NCBI GenBank assembly: GCA_009763385.1
Contig: CM019831.1
Location: 18,006,080-18,070,079 of the forward strand
Source: Coix lacryma-jobi var. lacryma-jobi
Lineage: Eukaryota; Streptophyta; Magnoliopsida; Poales; Poaceae
DNA length: 64,000 nucleotides
Direction of reading: 5' to 3'
Of the stretch, positions 34,308 through 45,375 are shown piece after piece (position 1 is the stretch's first letter; each line of letters begins with the position of its first letter). The position numbers were made by a program, and so were the translations under genes. The notes under the pieces are model-generated. The model ran no database searches. It was not told the origin of the DNA and was given only the letters and a program-made list of their open reading frames with translations.

Positions 34308-34747
34308 ATCTCCCCCTTTTTGGTGATTGATGACAACACGAGATCGAGTATAGAGAGAAGAGGTTTTTAAATCATGACATGTATGAACTTGCAATGAATA
34401 AGAGAAATTGATTAGGGGCAAGTTCAAACATGTCATGCCATCATCCTGCACTCAACAAGTTAGAGTGAATAACAAGTGCAAGAGTAAAGAGCTCGAATAC
34501 ATAACAAATGAGAATTGAGCACAAGTAAACGAGTAAGGCGAAATGACATGACATATCATATATCATAGTGAGCACATACATGTCATAAAGGTCCATAGCA
34601 TAAGTAAATCACATAAACATGCACAAAAGGTATGATAAGTAAAGAGCGTATGTGAAAGTAACACAACAAAAGACATCGAAACCCTCTCACATCGCTCCCC
34701 CTATCACTATACTCATCCACTCTCCCCCTTTGGCATCAAGCGCCAAA
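34308..34747 (-). other. 3' untranslated part and polypurine tract of D
   Basis: AAAAAGGGGGAGAT (34308-34321 on the - strand) adjoins the 3' LTR and is the plus-strand primer. The rest is AT-rich without ORFs. Confidence 0.75.
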
Positions 34748-37300
34748 CTAAGCGTCGGAGGGCGGAGGTGGTGCAGACGAGTCAGGAGCAGTCTCCGGAG
34801 TACGCTGAGAGAACTCAAACTGCTGAAGGTACTCCTCGGAGTCAGAAGAAGAGGTGCCGGTAGCCTGCTGACCCTCTGAAGCTGGAAGCTGCTGTGTAGC
34901 GGTTTGGGTCGGCTCTGGCACTGACTGCTCTGCCTGCTCTGTCTCAGTCGCAGTCTCAGTAGTGGTGTCAATCTGAGTATCGGAGTGCGGAAGCTTTGGA
35001 ATAGCTGACAACTCAGGCTGCACTGACGTGGTCGTCTCGGACTGGACTGGCTCTGCCTGCTCGGAAGACGCGACAGAGCTCGGGAGGGTCTCAGTGGTAG
35101 AAGTCACTAGAGCCGTCGTTGTCTGTACTGGATCTGGCAAATCTGGAGTGGGAAATCCAGTGAGCTCACTGAAGCTGGCAGACAAGTCCCGCATCACGGT
35201 GGTGGTTGTCGCGAATAGAGACTCTGTCGGACGTGGCGTGAAACCAGTACGCAAGGGACTGAACACAGGGGCTCCTCCAGTGGGCGTGGTGAAAGAGAGG
35301 AACTGGGAGGAGCTCTGCGGAAACTACTGTTGCTGCCCAAACTGCTGGGGAGGGACAAGTGGCTGCCACTGGATCTGCTGCTGGGGGGGAGGCTGCTGCC
35401 ACTGCCACTGAGGAGGACCGCTGGCTAGTCGCTCCATGAAACTCAGGATCTGCTGCTGTAGTGCCATCATCTGACGCTGCAGGGCGTCTGAGCGCTCCTG
35501 AGCCTGCTGCTGTGCTAGACGCTGCTGCTCCTGGGCTAAACGTTGTACGTCCTGTGTCACGGTCCTCTGCTGCTCCTTCATCCGTGCAAGTATAGCAAGG
35601 AGTGCAGGATCGGAGGAGCTGGACGGCCCGGCCTCAGTGTCGTGAGCTCGAGGCTGGTAGCGGGGCGGGAGCTGGTAGTCCTCGTCCGAGCTGTCTGTGG
35701 GGTCCTCTGCAACGAACATAGCACCCCCCTCTAGATCGGCAAGCTCCTGCTCGGCGAGTGCCTGGACAGCCTCGTCCTGCTCCTGGGATGACTCTGGGAC
35801 CTCTGGTCTCTGGCGTGAACTAGACGGAGCGTCCTGCTGCTGCAGCGGCTGCCTGCGATCCCGACCGTGTCCCAACAACTGACTCATGTTATACTCAGGG
35901 AATACGGTCGCGGACCCAGTGAGAGACTGACTAAGATGAGCACCAGTGGTGGCAGCTACCTTCCAAAGAATATAGGAGATCCAATGCGCATAAGGGAGCT
36001 GCCTGCGGGCCTTGATGCCCTTTGCGACGGTGTCCTCTATCTCACACAAGATGACGTCCCAGACGTCGAACTCCTGCTGCCTGACCATATAAGCGAGTAA
36101 CCACAACTGCAGCCTAGAGAGACCCTCTCCGAAGCCCACCCTGGGAAGCAAGGTCCGCCTGAGAATCGCGTTGAGGATCCGAGCCGTAGGGGTAAGGTCC
36201 CTAGGAGTGCGACTCGAACCCTCACCGAAAGGCTCAGTGAAGTACGGGCGAACCAAGTCCGTCGAAGGCTGTGCACCACCGTGAGGGCGGCGGGGTGGCT
36301 CCGTCCTGTCGTAACACAAGTCGTGGATCCGGGTCTGTGAGCGTGTCAATCCAAACCAACCCCGGATCTCTGACGAAAACAGTCTGTAGTGCTCCCCCTC
36401 TAGTGCGAACTCGATGGTCTCTCTGTCCGGGTGCACCCATAGCAAAGCATAAAACTGAAAGACCCAATCCTCAACATATGAGCCAGACCGCCCCAAAAGG
36501 TCCACCAGACTAGGTATGTAAGTGAGAATAGGGCGGATCTGCTCTCCAACTGCCGTGACTATCGCCTCCAGTGGACAAACACACTGGGGTCGCAGGGAGA
36601 TGTCGGCGTTCCTGTAACCCTGGTAAAAATCCTCCTGCAGCACTGTATAGAACGCTGGGCCTGCCTGCTGCTGTCTCTCCCTCGAGAACCACTGCTCGAC
36701 TGGGACAAGCCTGAGCGTCTGAATCTGAGAACAGGTAGCCCCCCGGAGGTCTAGTCGTGGAATCGGCGGGGGCACACGCCTCGACGGAGCACATGCTCCC
36801 CGCAGAGGGACATCGGGCCGGGGTGGCACCGCTGTCCTGCGACGATTGAACCGGCGCCGGGGAACCTCCTCGGGAACCTCCTCCTCAACCTCGGCCTCTG
36901 GTGCCTCTACCTCTTCTGCCTCTGCCTATGCTGCCTCGGCATCTACCTGGCCCTGCTGCGAGCTCTGGGGCTCGACTCCTGGGGAGGTGAACGTCGTGCG
37001 ATGACCGACAGCCATAAGCGTGCCAGTCGGTGAGTGGTGGAACCGTTCGACCTCCTCAACTGCTCTGCGCTGGTCGGGGGACAACTGGTCCTCAATCCGG
37101 AGTCCGCCCGTACGACCTCCCTGCTCGGCACGCTCTGCGGCGGCCGCAACCTCTTGGGCCTGGTCTGCCTCCCTCTGCTCTCTGGTGCGCTTCCTGCGCG
37201 TAATCAGCTTTGCCTTCCCAGGCCGCTGACCGGGAGGGTGATGAGGAGGGGAGTCCCCTGGGCCACCACCGACGTTCTTGCAGCGCGGCATGGCTGACAA
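34748..37300 (-). pseudogene. Third ORF (env-like position) of element D, two in-frame amber stops
   Basis: From the ATG at 37300 one frame stays open for 851 codons to the stop at 34748, apart from TAG codons at 36926-36928 and 35324-35326. The N-terminus is basic (KLITRRKRTREQR). At about residues 180-420 is a globular part with FQFYALLWVHPDRETIEF and EGEHYRLF, resembling the putative plant transposon protein domain found in SIRE/Maximus third ORFs. Later come acidic and Q-rich coiled-coil stretches, then a P/S/T-rich tail. I see no signal peptide or clear membrane span, so envelope function is unsupported. The absence of frameshifts over 2.5 kb suggests it stayed functional until recently. 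The second TAG follows a CAG run and could be a C-to-T change in a CHG methylation context. Confidence 0.8.
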
Positions 37301-38637
37301 GAACGAGGTAACAACTACCGCTGAAAAACTGGACTGTCACTGAAAGATCCTCTGACCCTCAACTGCTGGCGCTATCTCACTCGCGAGGCTTGGCCTCGTT
37401 CCGTACCCGCGGGCTTGGCCCCGGGTTAACTGCCACTGCCAACTGTCAACTGATGAGCGGACAACTGCCACGGACTCTGACGCGCTGCGAGAATAGATAG
37501 GATATATAAGAAACATATAATCTAGAGATGAGGAGGCCTATCGGAAGCAAAGCATAGGGGATAAGAAGGTAGAAGGCTTCGCTACCTGACAAACCGACGA
37601 AACGGCCCAAGCAATAGGGAAGCACAGACGTTCCGACACCCACACGTCACGCCAAGGAGGTCTGCACGAACAACGAGCGAAAACGGGGTCAAAGCAGGAA
37701 GAAACGACGGTTGACGCATTTCGTCGAACACCTGGATTGCATAGGTTGAGGAGGGGAGGCACGGCGGGCGCGGGGAGGGGAGGCGGCCGGAGCTAGGGTT
37801 TGAGCGGGCGCGGCGGCGGGGATCGTGCTCAGCGGTTGGGCGCGAGGAAGAAGGAGACGAATGACGTGTGGGTCCCAGATGTCATTAGAAGAACCTATTG
37901 CGCCGCTTAAAGGGGCATCAGATGCGCCGATGACTACGCATCGGACGCTCCGATGCCGGTCCAGAGAGCTCCAGAAACGTCCATTTTGCATCGGACGCGT
38001 CCTATGCCTCGGCATCGGACGCTGGGCAGCGTCCGATGGGGCCTCGGACGCTCCGATGAGAACACATCGAACGCTCCACCAACACTGTTCCAGCCGGGGC
38101 TGTGTACAGTGGGGGCATCGGACGCTGGAGCCAGCGTCCGATGCTGCATTTTGGCGCGTTTCGAAGATCTCTGTTGCGGCTCCCTCTCCCAACCAAGTTC
38201 CAACTCAAATAAGAGGCAAATAAACACCAGTTGGAACCTAGTATGAGCATCCTCGCATAAACCCTCAATTTTATAAATATTTTGCCATAGGCTACATATC
38301 ATTTTTAGAGGAAAAAATATGCGATAAATCCCGAGGAGACAACGTGTGGCCACCAAAACTAGGGGCCTTAACCAATTGGAGCCTCAAATGCTCCCCCTAG
38401 CGGTGGACGAACACAGCGGTTGCTCAAAACATAACCGAAAAGAAACGACAAAGCAACAAACATGCATATGCAGTGCATTACGAAATTTGAATCTAGGTTG
38501 CTTGTCAAGTTTGCTCATGGGTAAGCTTCTTCACACGCTTTTTAGGGCGGTTATCTTAACCACGTCTGACAAGCCTATGTGCATAGCATAATTTAAACAT
38601 GGCATATTATGCAATGCAATGCAAAGACAACCCCCTT
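37301..38637 (-). other. Spacer between pol and third ORF of D
   Basis: About 1.3 kb without a supported ORF. A PPT-like GCTAGGGGGAGCATTTGAGG lies near 38381-38400 on the - strand. A second palindrome cluster is at 37917-38143. Just before the third ORF the - strand has a pyrimidine-rich stretch ending in CTCGTTCTTGTCAG, a good 3' splice-site match two bases from the ATG. Confidence 0.6.
37917..38143 (-). repeat. Internal palindrome cluster of D
   Basis: The LTR motif family recurs here: 37939-37955, 37989-38006 (one arm changed), 38013-38038 and 38116-38143 (12-base arms), plus decayed copies at 37917 and 38043. Confidence 0.88.
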
Positions 38638-39630
38638 TCACCTTTTGACAAAGTTACTTAGATCAAGCACATTTAGTTCACTTCGCAATCTACAAAGAGT
38701 GTTTTCATCTAGGGGTTTTGTGAAGATATCCGCCAATTGATCTTCGGTTCTAACTCCCTCTAAGGATATGTCTTTCTTTGAAACATGGTCTCTAAGAAAG
38801 TGATGGCGAATATCTATGTGCTTTGTGCGAGAGTGTTGAACCGGGTTGTTAGCAAGCTTAACCGCGCTCTCATTGTCACACAACAAAGGTACCCTTTCTA
38901 GAACTACACCATAGTCTAAAAGGGTTTGTTTCATATAAAGGATTTGTGCACAACAAGCACCCGCGGCTATGTATTCCGCCTCGGCGGTTGACAAGGCCAC
39001 ACTATTTTGCTTCTTAGAACTCCATGAAACTAGTGATCTCCCAAGCAAATGGCACCCTCCGGATGTGCTTTTTCTATCTACTTTGCAACCCGCGTAATCC
39101 GAATCGGAATACCCAACAAGTTGGAAGTTAGCTCCTTTGGGATACCAAAGGCCAAAGCTTGGGGTGTGCTTTAGGTACCTAAGGATTCTCTTCACCGCTA
39201 TGAGACGTGATTCCCTAGGATCGGCTTGAAAGCGAGCACACATGCACACACTAAACATGATGTCGGGCCTAGATGCGGTCAAATATAACAAGCTACCAAT
39301 CATAGAACGGTAGAGAGTTTGGTCAACCGGGTTACCTCCCACATCTAGGTCGAGATGTCCGTTTGTTGGCATTGGAGTCTTGATAGGCTTGCAATCATCC
39401 ATGTTGAAGCGCTTGAGGAGGTCTTTTGTATACTTTTCTTGAGATATGAAAGTCCCCTCCTTCAATTGCTTGACTTGGAAGCCTAGGAAGAAAGTGAGCT
39501 CTCCAATCATGGACATTTCGAACTCCTTTGACATCAAGTCACCAAATTCCTTGCAATAGGCTTCATTTGTTGACCCAAAGATGATATCATCAACGTAGAC
39601 TTGACAAATGAAGATTTCTCCATCAAGCTT
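38638..39630 (-). pseudogene. Element D RT catalytic part and RNase H (3' part of pol)
   Basis: Continues D pol on the far side of E. It holds the copia RT catalytic motif YVDDIIFGST, then the RT thumb (LTFFLGFQVKQL), then RNase H with GYSDSDYAGCKVDRKST, STAEAEYIAAGAC, LCDNESAVKLANNP, HIDIRHHFLRDH and the terminal LADIFTKPLDE. It is open throughout; E separates it from the first part of RT. Confidence 0.92.
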
Positions 39631-39972
39631 TGTAAGTGCAATCAAGCCCTAATTGTGGGTTTTGGTGATAATGACCACACGATTGGAGAACTAATGAGAT
39701 TCATGAAGTTGATAAGCAGGTTATGATAAGAAAGGATAGTGTATGTACGTTGGTGGACCCCCCATACTACATTTCATCGGATCCGGACTCAAAGTGATAT
39801 ATCAAGCTTTTTCATTTGAATTTGAGTTATAGGAATGTCGTACTATCAAGGGGGAATGCAAATACATTGCTATGGCTGAATGACATGTGCTCAAACCAAC
39901 CCAAGCCATCCATGTTTCTAACCAAAGACAGCTGCACTGAATTCCAATCCAACCCTGTCTGATTGGTAGGCG

Positions 39973-40039
39973 CGGCAGTGCCGCTCTTGTCGCGGCAGTG
40001 CCGGGCCGCGGCACTGCCGGGCTTCGGCCGGCACTGCCG
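39973..40039 (+). repeat. Palindrome array in E 5' LTR
   Basis: CGGCAGTGCCG at 39973-39983 and 39993-40003, and its complement form CGGCACTGCCG at 40009-40019 and 40029-40039. Altered copies recur near the LTR end (40756-40835). Confidence 0.9.
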
Positions 40040-40043
40040 CGAC

Positions 40044-40080
40044 TTATTATAACCGTTGGCAGGGAGGAGATATTTACTCC
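40044..40080 (+). promoter_or_regulatory. Core promoter candidate of E LTR
   Basis: TTATTATAACC (40044-40054) follows the palindrome array at once. GGAGATATTTACTCC (40066-40080) follows and resembles the D core GGAGTATATATACTCC, so either may be the TATA element. Confidence 0.5.
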
Positions 40081-40903
40081 ATCTCCCTGCCACCCCAACT
40101 GTTATCCACGACCATAACTCGTCACCTACCTCCAGACAAGCTTCTTCTTCCCCATTGAAGGCTCTCAACTCCCCTCTCACCAATCCTTCGATTTCCATTG
40201 ATTCCAAGTGATTGAGAGGCTTAAACCTTCATCAAAGAGAAGCCCTAGCTGAGATCTACTTCCTAGAGCACTTGATTTGAGCCATAGCCGGTGGATTTGC
40301 TTCTATTACTCTTGGGTTCTTGGAACCCTAGCCAGCTAGGCGTCACCCTAGAGCCTTGCCAACTTGTGTGGCGGCCTAGGGAGGTTTGTAATCGATTGTT
40401 CAGCTAGTATTATTACCCCTCACCTCAAGGATTTGGTTCCTTGACTTGAGAACGAGGTAGAGTTGCAAAGCTCATGACCTAAGTGGTCAACCTCAACAAC
40501 GTGGAGGTAGGCAAGCCTTGGTGGCGAGCTGAACCACGGGATAAATCACTTGTCTCTTGTGCTTGCTTAGTTTCATTCTTCATATTCATGAGCTTGTGAT
40601 AGATTCTAGGGTTTGGCCCGATCTACTTTATTCCTCTTATTTGGCTTGGAGTAGTTGGTTCTGCTGGTTCATAGAACTTGTTGTAGCATTTCTATTCATA
40701 TAGAATCAGTTAGTTGTGGCTGGATTTCGAATTGCAGCTTCTGGTCTCACACTGCGCGGCAGTACCGCGCTGGGGCTGGCAGTGCCGGGCAGCTGCAGGG
40801 CCGGGAACAGAGCGGTAGTGCCAGGCTTATCTAATTAAGTTTTGAGCTGTGATTTTTGACAGGCCTATTCACCCCCCCTCTAGGCCACACAGGTCGTTAC
40901 AAG

Positions 40904-40916
40904 TGGTATTTGAGCC
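40904..40916 (+). promoter_or_regulatory. Primer-binding site of element E
   Basis: TGGTATTTGAGCC starts two bases after the LTR. It is a variant of the initiator tRNA-Met site, as in other SIRE/Maximus elements. Confidence 0.75.
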
Positions 40917-40949
40917 TGGTCTCTCAGCAGCACTTCACCATGCGAGAGA

Positions 40950-43852
40950 ATGGCTACCGGCGGAGGAATGGGTAATGTTAGCGTTGTGCAACCCACACCT
41001 AAAGTGGAAATGCACACCGCTAGCAGCAATGAAAGTCTCTCCACAGCAAGTGAGAAGGCACCTCCTCAAATGGGTGTGTCGGCCGGAGAGCTCGCAAGAA
41101 GAAAGGAGGAAAGAAGATTGAGAAGAGAAGCTAGAGCCAAAGCAAGAGAAGATGCAGCGGCTCTCAAAGCAAAAGAAGAAAAGGCTCAAAGAAAAGAAGA
41201 GAGAAGGATTAGAAGAGAAGAAAGAGCCAAGAGAAGAGAAGAAAAGAAGAAGGAGGAAGAGCTCCAAGCAAAGAAGAGTGTGAACTTGAGTGATGACTCA
41301 AGTAGCACCGAAGATGGAGATGATCACTTCTCCTACACACATAAGGACAACAAGAAGAAGGAGGACATGAAGAAGTCATATAAAGAAGTATCCTTTAACT
41401 ATTCTTCTATGACTAACCATGACTCTAGGCCTCTCATCAATGTGCCCGCGGGCAAGTTACCTCGTTTCGACGGGACTAACTTTGCCAAGTGGAAGCACAT
41501 TATGAAGACCTATCTTATTGGTCTCCATCCAGGTATTTGGGAGATAGTGCACAATGGACTTGAAGCACCGGTTGATCCAAAGAGCCCCACTCAAGATGAA
41601 TTCCGCAACATTCATCTCAATGCTCAAGCCACTAGTGTGTTGCTTAGTGCCTTGGATGGTGATGAGTACAACAAGGTCATGGGAGTTGAGGTTGCAAAGG
41701 AGATTTGGGACACATTGCATATAGCTCATGAAGGGGTTGACAAAGTGAGGCAATCCAAGATTGACTTGTTGATGGCTAAGCTCAACCGGTTTGTGATTTG
41801 TGATGGTGAAGGTCCACAAGAGATGTTTGATAGATTGATGGTGATTGTTGGTAAGATTAGAGGGCTAGGTGGAAATGAAATCAATGATCACAAGGTTGTG
41901 AAGATCATGTTAGAGGCATACTCACCTAGAAATGAGACCGTAGTGACATTGATTAGGGACAAGAAGAAGTTTGAGCAATTCACACCTAGTGATGTGCTTG
42001 GAAGGATTATCACATTTGATATGCAAAGAGAAGAGGCAAATGAGAGAAGGAAGCTTGGAGAGTTGCAAGCTAGGCTAGATGGGATGAAGATCAAGGATGT
42101 GGCACTTAAGGCTAGCAAGCCATCAAGGCAAGCAACATCAAGCAAGGCAAAATCAAGCAAGCAAGCCTCTACAAGCAAGCCCAAGCAACAAAAGAAGAAA
42201 ATTGAAGTTGAGGATAGCACATCATCATCTTGTGGAAGTGAAAGTGATGGTGAAGAATTTGAAGAAATTGGTGATATAGCTCTTTTCATGAGAAGATACC
42301 GCAAGGGACTCAAGAAGGAAGGTTACAAGTTTGTAAAGAGAAGGTTTCCAAACAAGAAGAAAAGAACTTGCTACAATTGTGGAAGCACTGATCATTTCAT
42401 AGCACATTGTCCACATGAGAAGAAGGACAACTTCAACAAGGGCAAGAAAGATGACAAAGGCACTTACAAGAAACACAACAAGAGATACATGGGAGAAACT
42501 CACATTGGACATGAATGGGATTCAACCGCACAAACCTCAAGTGAAGAAGATGAGAAGATAGCAACAATAGCATTTCAAAAGTCATCTCCTTCACCAAGAC
42601 TATTCAACAACTTGTCCGATAATGAGGATTGCAACTCCCACACTTGTCTCATGGCCAAGAAAGAGAAGGTGAAAAAGGCTCACACTTCTAAAACCTCTCT
42701 TCCACCTAGTGACATCTCTAGTAGTGAACTTAGTGATTCCTCTAGTAATGATGATTCTAGTGATGAAGAGATAAACATGATAACTAAAAGGTTGGACAAG
42801 AAAACCAAACTCTTTATCACTAAACTAATGGAGGAACTAGAATGTGTACAAGCCGAGCTAGCAATAAGTGAGGATGCTCTCATCAAACAAGAGGACCTCT
42901 ACATTGCTTGCAAGGAAGCTCTTGCATTAGAGAGAAGTGAGTTGGACGTCTTGCACGAGGCCTTGGCCAAAGAGCAAGATGAACATGCTTCCCTAAGGAA
43001 GGCCCATATTGCACTCAAGGAAAAGTATTGTGGCTTAGATGAAAAGCACAAAGAACTTGAGTTGCAATATAATCTTCTTTGGGAAAGCAACTCAACTCTT
43101 CCTAAAGCAAATGTCACCTCTATTCCCTCCACTAGTGAAGGTTGTGGAAAATGCTATAATGTTGATTTAAATATCTATTCCACTAACCTTGTGAACATGG
43201 AGGCCATGAGAAAGGAGATAGCAAGATTGACAAATATCATTGCAAATGGTTGTGTCAAGTCTACCACAAGTGCTAATGAGAAGACTCAAGAGAAGAGCAA
43301 GCCCAAGTTCAAGAATGGACGGCGTCCTTCCATAAAAGATGGGTTGGGGCACGAAAAAGGAGCCAAGACTAATGGAAGAAGGACAGTGAATGGCTATAAG
43401 TGTGTGAGGTTTGAGAAGAAGGGTCAGATTGGTACAGTTCAGCCTGCACAGACCGCGGCAGTGCCGCGCCAGAAGGCGCAGTGCCGAACCCCGGCAGTGC
43501 CGCCCCCAGGCCGGCAGTGCCGCGCCCCAAGAAAGGGAAGGCTACCAGTTTGCCTTCTGCTCAGTCTCACACACAACACAAGCAGGTACCCAACCCAAAG
43601 AAAGAATCTCAGAAACCAAAGGAATCTATTTGGGTGACCATGAACAAGTTTGCACATCAACCCAAGATAGAAGCCCCAAGGAAAAGCATGTCATCTTGTT
43701 ACATTTTAGGACACAACAACAGTGGTAAAGTTGTTGCAAAGTATGTTGGTGATAACAAGAGGACAGCCGACAAGTGCATTTGGGTTCCTAAGATACTTGT
43801 GACTAACTTGCAAGGCCCCAATATCAATTGGGGACCTAAACCTAGGAACTAA
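40950..43852 (+). CDS. Element E Gag, one frame break in the palindrome cluster
   Basis: From the ATG at 40950 the order is a short leader, a highly charged K/E/R coiled coil (about residues 45-130), a copia gag (UBN2-type) domain at about 165-370 (LPRFDGTNFAKWKHIMKTYL), a Lys/Ser-rich linker, zinc knuckle CYNCGSTDHFIAHC at about 475, an acidic S/D-rich part and a second coiled coil. The frame is lost near 43476, where a palindrome copy reads GCGCAGTGCCG and lacks one G. The frame from 43481 then gives the conserved Gag end (KCIWVPKILVTNLQGPN) to the TAA at 43850-43852. A second ATG at 40940 opens an 11-codon overlapping uORF. Confidence 0.88.
43456..43522 (+). repeat. Palindrome cluster inside E gag coding sequence
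   Basis: Exact CGGCAGTGCCG at 43456-43466, 43492-43502 and 43512-43522, with a one-base-short copy between them at about 43476-43486. In the Gag frame it encodes A-V-P type tripeptides. Confidence 0.9.
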
Positions 43853-43859
43853 ACTTGTC

Positions 43860-45368
43860 TTGCAGGTATACTCCTCCGGTGGATCAAGTTGGGTGCTTGA
43901 TAGCGGATGTACAAATCATATGACCGGAGAAAGGAGTATGTTCTCATCATATTCCCCAACTTCAAATGCAAGCGAAAACATCATTTTCGGTGATAACTCC
44001 AAGGGGGATGTGTTAGGTCTTGGTAAAGTTGCTATTACACTTGAGCATTCAATTACTAATGTCTTACATGTCGATTCGTTGAGTTAAAACTTGCTATCCG
44101 TCTCACAATTATGTGGAATGGGTCTCAATTGTCTCTTTACGGATGAGGGTGTGGAAGTCTTTAGAAGAGAGGATTCCTCTATTGTCTTTACGGGTCATTT
44201 GAAAGGGAAGCTTTACTTAGTGGATTTCAACAAAAGTGAAGCCAAACTTGAGACTTGTTTAGTGGCAAAATCTAGCATGGGTTGGTTATGGCATCGCCGA
44301 CTAGCTCATGTTGGGATGAGGAACTTGGCCAAACTTCAAAAGGACAACCACATCCTAGGACTAACCAATGTTGATTTTGAGAAAGACAGAGTATGTGGAG
44401 CTTGCCAAGCCGGAAAACAAGTAGGCATACCTCACCCACCAAAGAGCTACGACACTACTACTCATCCATTGGAGTTGATCCACATGGACCTCTTTGGACC
44501 GGTTGCCTACCTTAGCATCGGCGGTAACAAACATGGTCTTGTTATTGTTGATGATTTTTCTCGTTTCACTTGGGTATTCTTTATGCATGACAAAAGTGTA
44601 GTGCAAGAGAAGGTGAAGATGTTCATACGAAGAGCTCAAAGGGAATTCGGTTTCAACATCAAGAAAGTTCGTTGTGACAACGGAACCGAATTCCGAAACA
44701 CCCAAGTGGATGAGTTTCTTGATGAAGAGGGCATCAAGCATGAATTTTCAGTTCCATACACCCCTCAACAAAATGGCGTGGTGGAGAGGAAGAATAGAAC
44801 ACTCATTGACATGGCAAGGACGATGCTAGATGAGTACAAGACGCCGAACATCTTTTGGGCCGAAGCCGTCAATACCGCTTGCCATGCAATCAACCGCCTC
44901 TACCTCCACAAGAGAAGAAAGAAGACCTCCTATGAGCTGCTCACCGGTAACAAACCAAAGGTGTCGTACTTTAGAGTATTTGGGTGCAAATGTTTCATAT
45001 TGAACAAGAAGCCCAAAGCCTCTAAGTTCGCATCCAAGGTTGATGAAGGTTTTCTTCTCGGTTATGGATCAAACGAGCATGCCTATCATGTTTTCAACAA
45101 GGCCTCCGGCAAGGTTGAAATAGCGATAGACGTGATGTTTGATGAAACTAATGGCTCTCAAGTAGAGCAAGTTGATGAAGTTGTTGTAGGTAATGAGGAA
45201 CCACCTTGTGAAGCAATCAAGCAATTAGCCATTGGTGATATTAGACCACAAGAACAGCAGGCTACTGGTCAGGATGGTTTTCAAGCTGAAACTCTTGCTG
45301 TGTTTGATCAGATACAGTCCCCGGCAGTGCCGGGTCCGACCCCGGCAGTGCCGGGCGAAGCCCAGTAG
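43860..45368 (+). pseudogene. Element E protease and integrase
   Basis: The frame is +1 relative to gag and begins just after an acceptor-like CTTGTCTTGCAG. Protease active site is LDSGCTNHMTG. A single in-frame TAA at 44085-44087 interrupts the conserved segment between protease and integrase finger. After it come the HHCC finger (WHRRLAHVGMRNL, CGACQAGKQ) and a complete DDE core: D in HMDLFGP, D in RCDNGTEF, E in NGVVERKNR. The frame ends at a TAG (45366-45368) inside a palindrome cluster. Confidence 0.87.
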
Positions 45369-45375
45369 TGCCGGG
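45322..45375 (+). repeat. Palindrome cluster in E pol, integrase-RT linker
   Basis: Exact copies at 45322-45332 and 45343-45353 and a changed copy near 45363-45373 (AGTAGTGCCGG), which creates the TAG stop. The pol frame changes here. Confidence 0.88.

Larger units (their letters stand above)
39631..40901 (+). repeat. 5' LTR of element E
   Basis: Starts TGTAAGTGCAATC and ends GGTCGTTACA. Length is 1271 bp against 1223 bp for the 3' copy; the difference is a 48-bp segment near 40272-40320 absent from the 3' LTR. Base changes run at roughly 1%. Confidence 0.95.

Noticed and set aside
33523..38143. CRISPR array
   Set aside because: Units are palindromes with irregular spacing in a plant retrotransposon; no constant repeat-spacer length and no cas genes.
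37689..38356. ORFs on both strands over the internal D palindrome cluster
   Set aside because: Same artefact of palindromic repeats; no start context or conserved domain.
41457..42512. Minus-strand ORFs opposite E gag
   Set aside because: Shadows of the lysine/glutamate-rich gag frame, giving Phe/Leu/Ser-rich readings without motifs.
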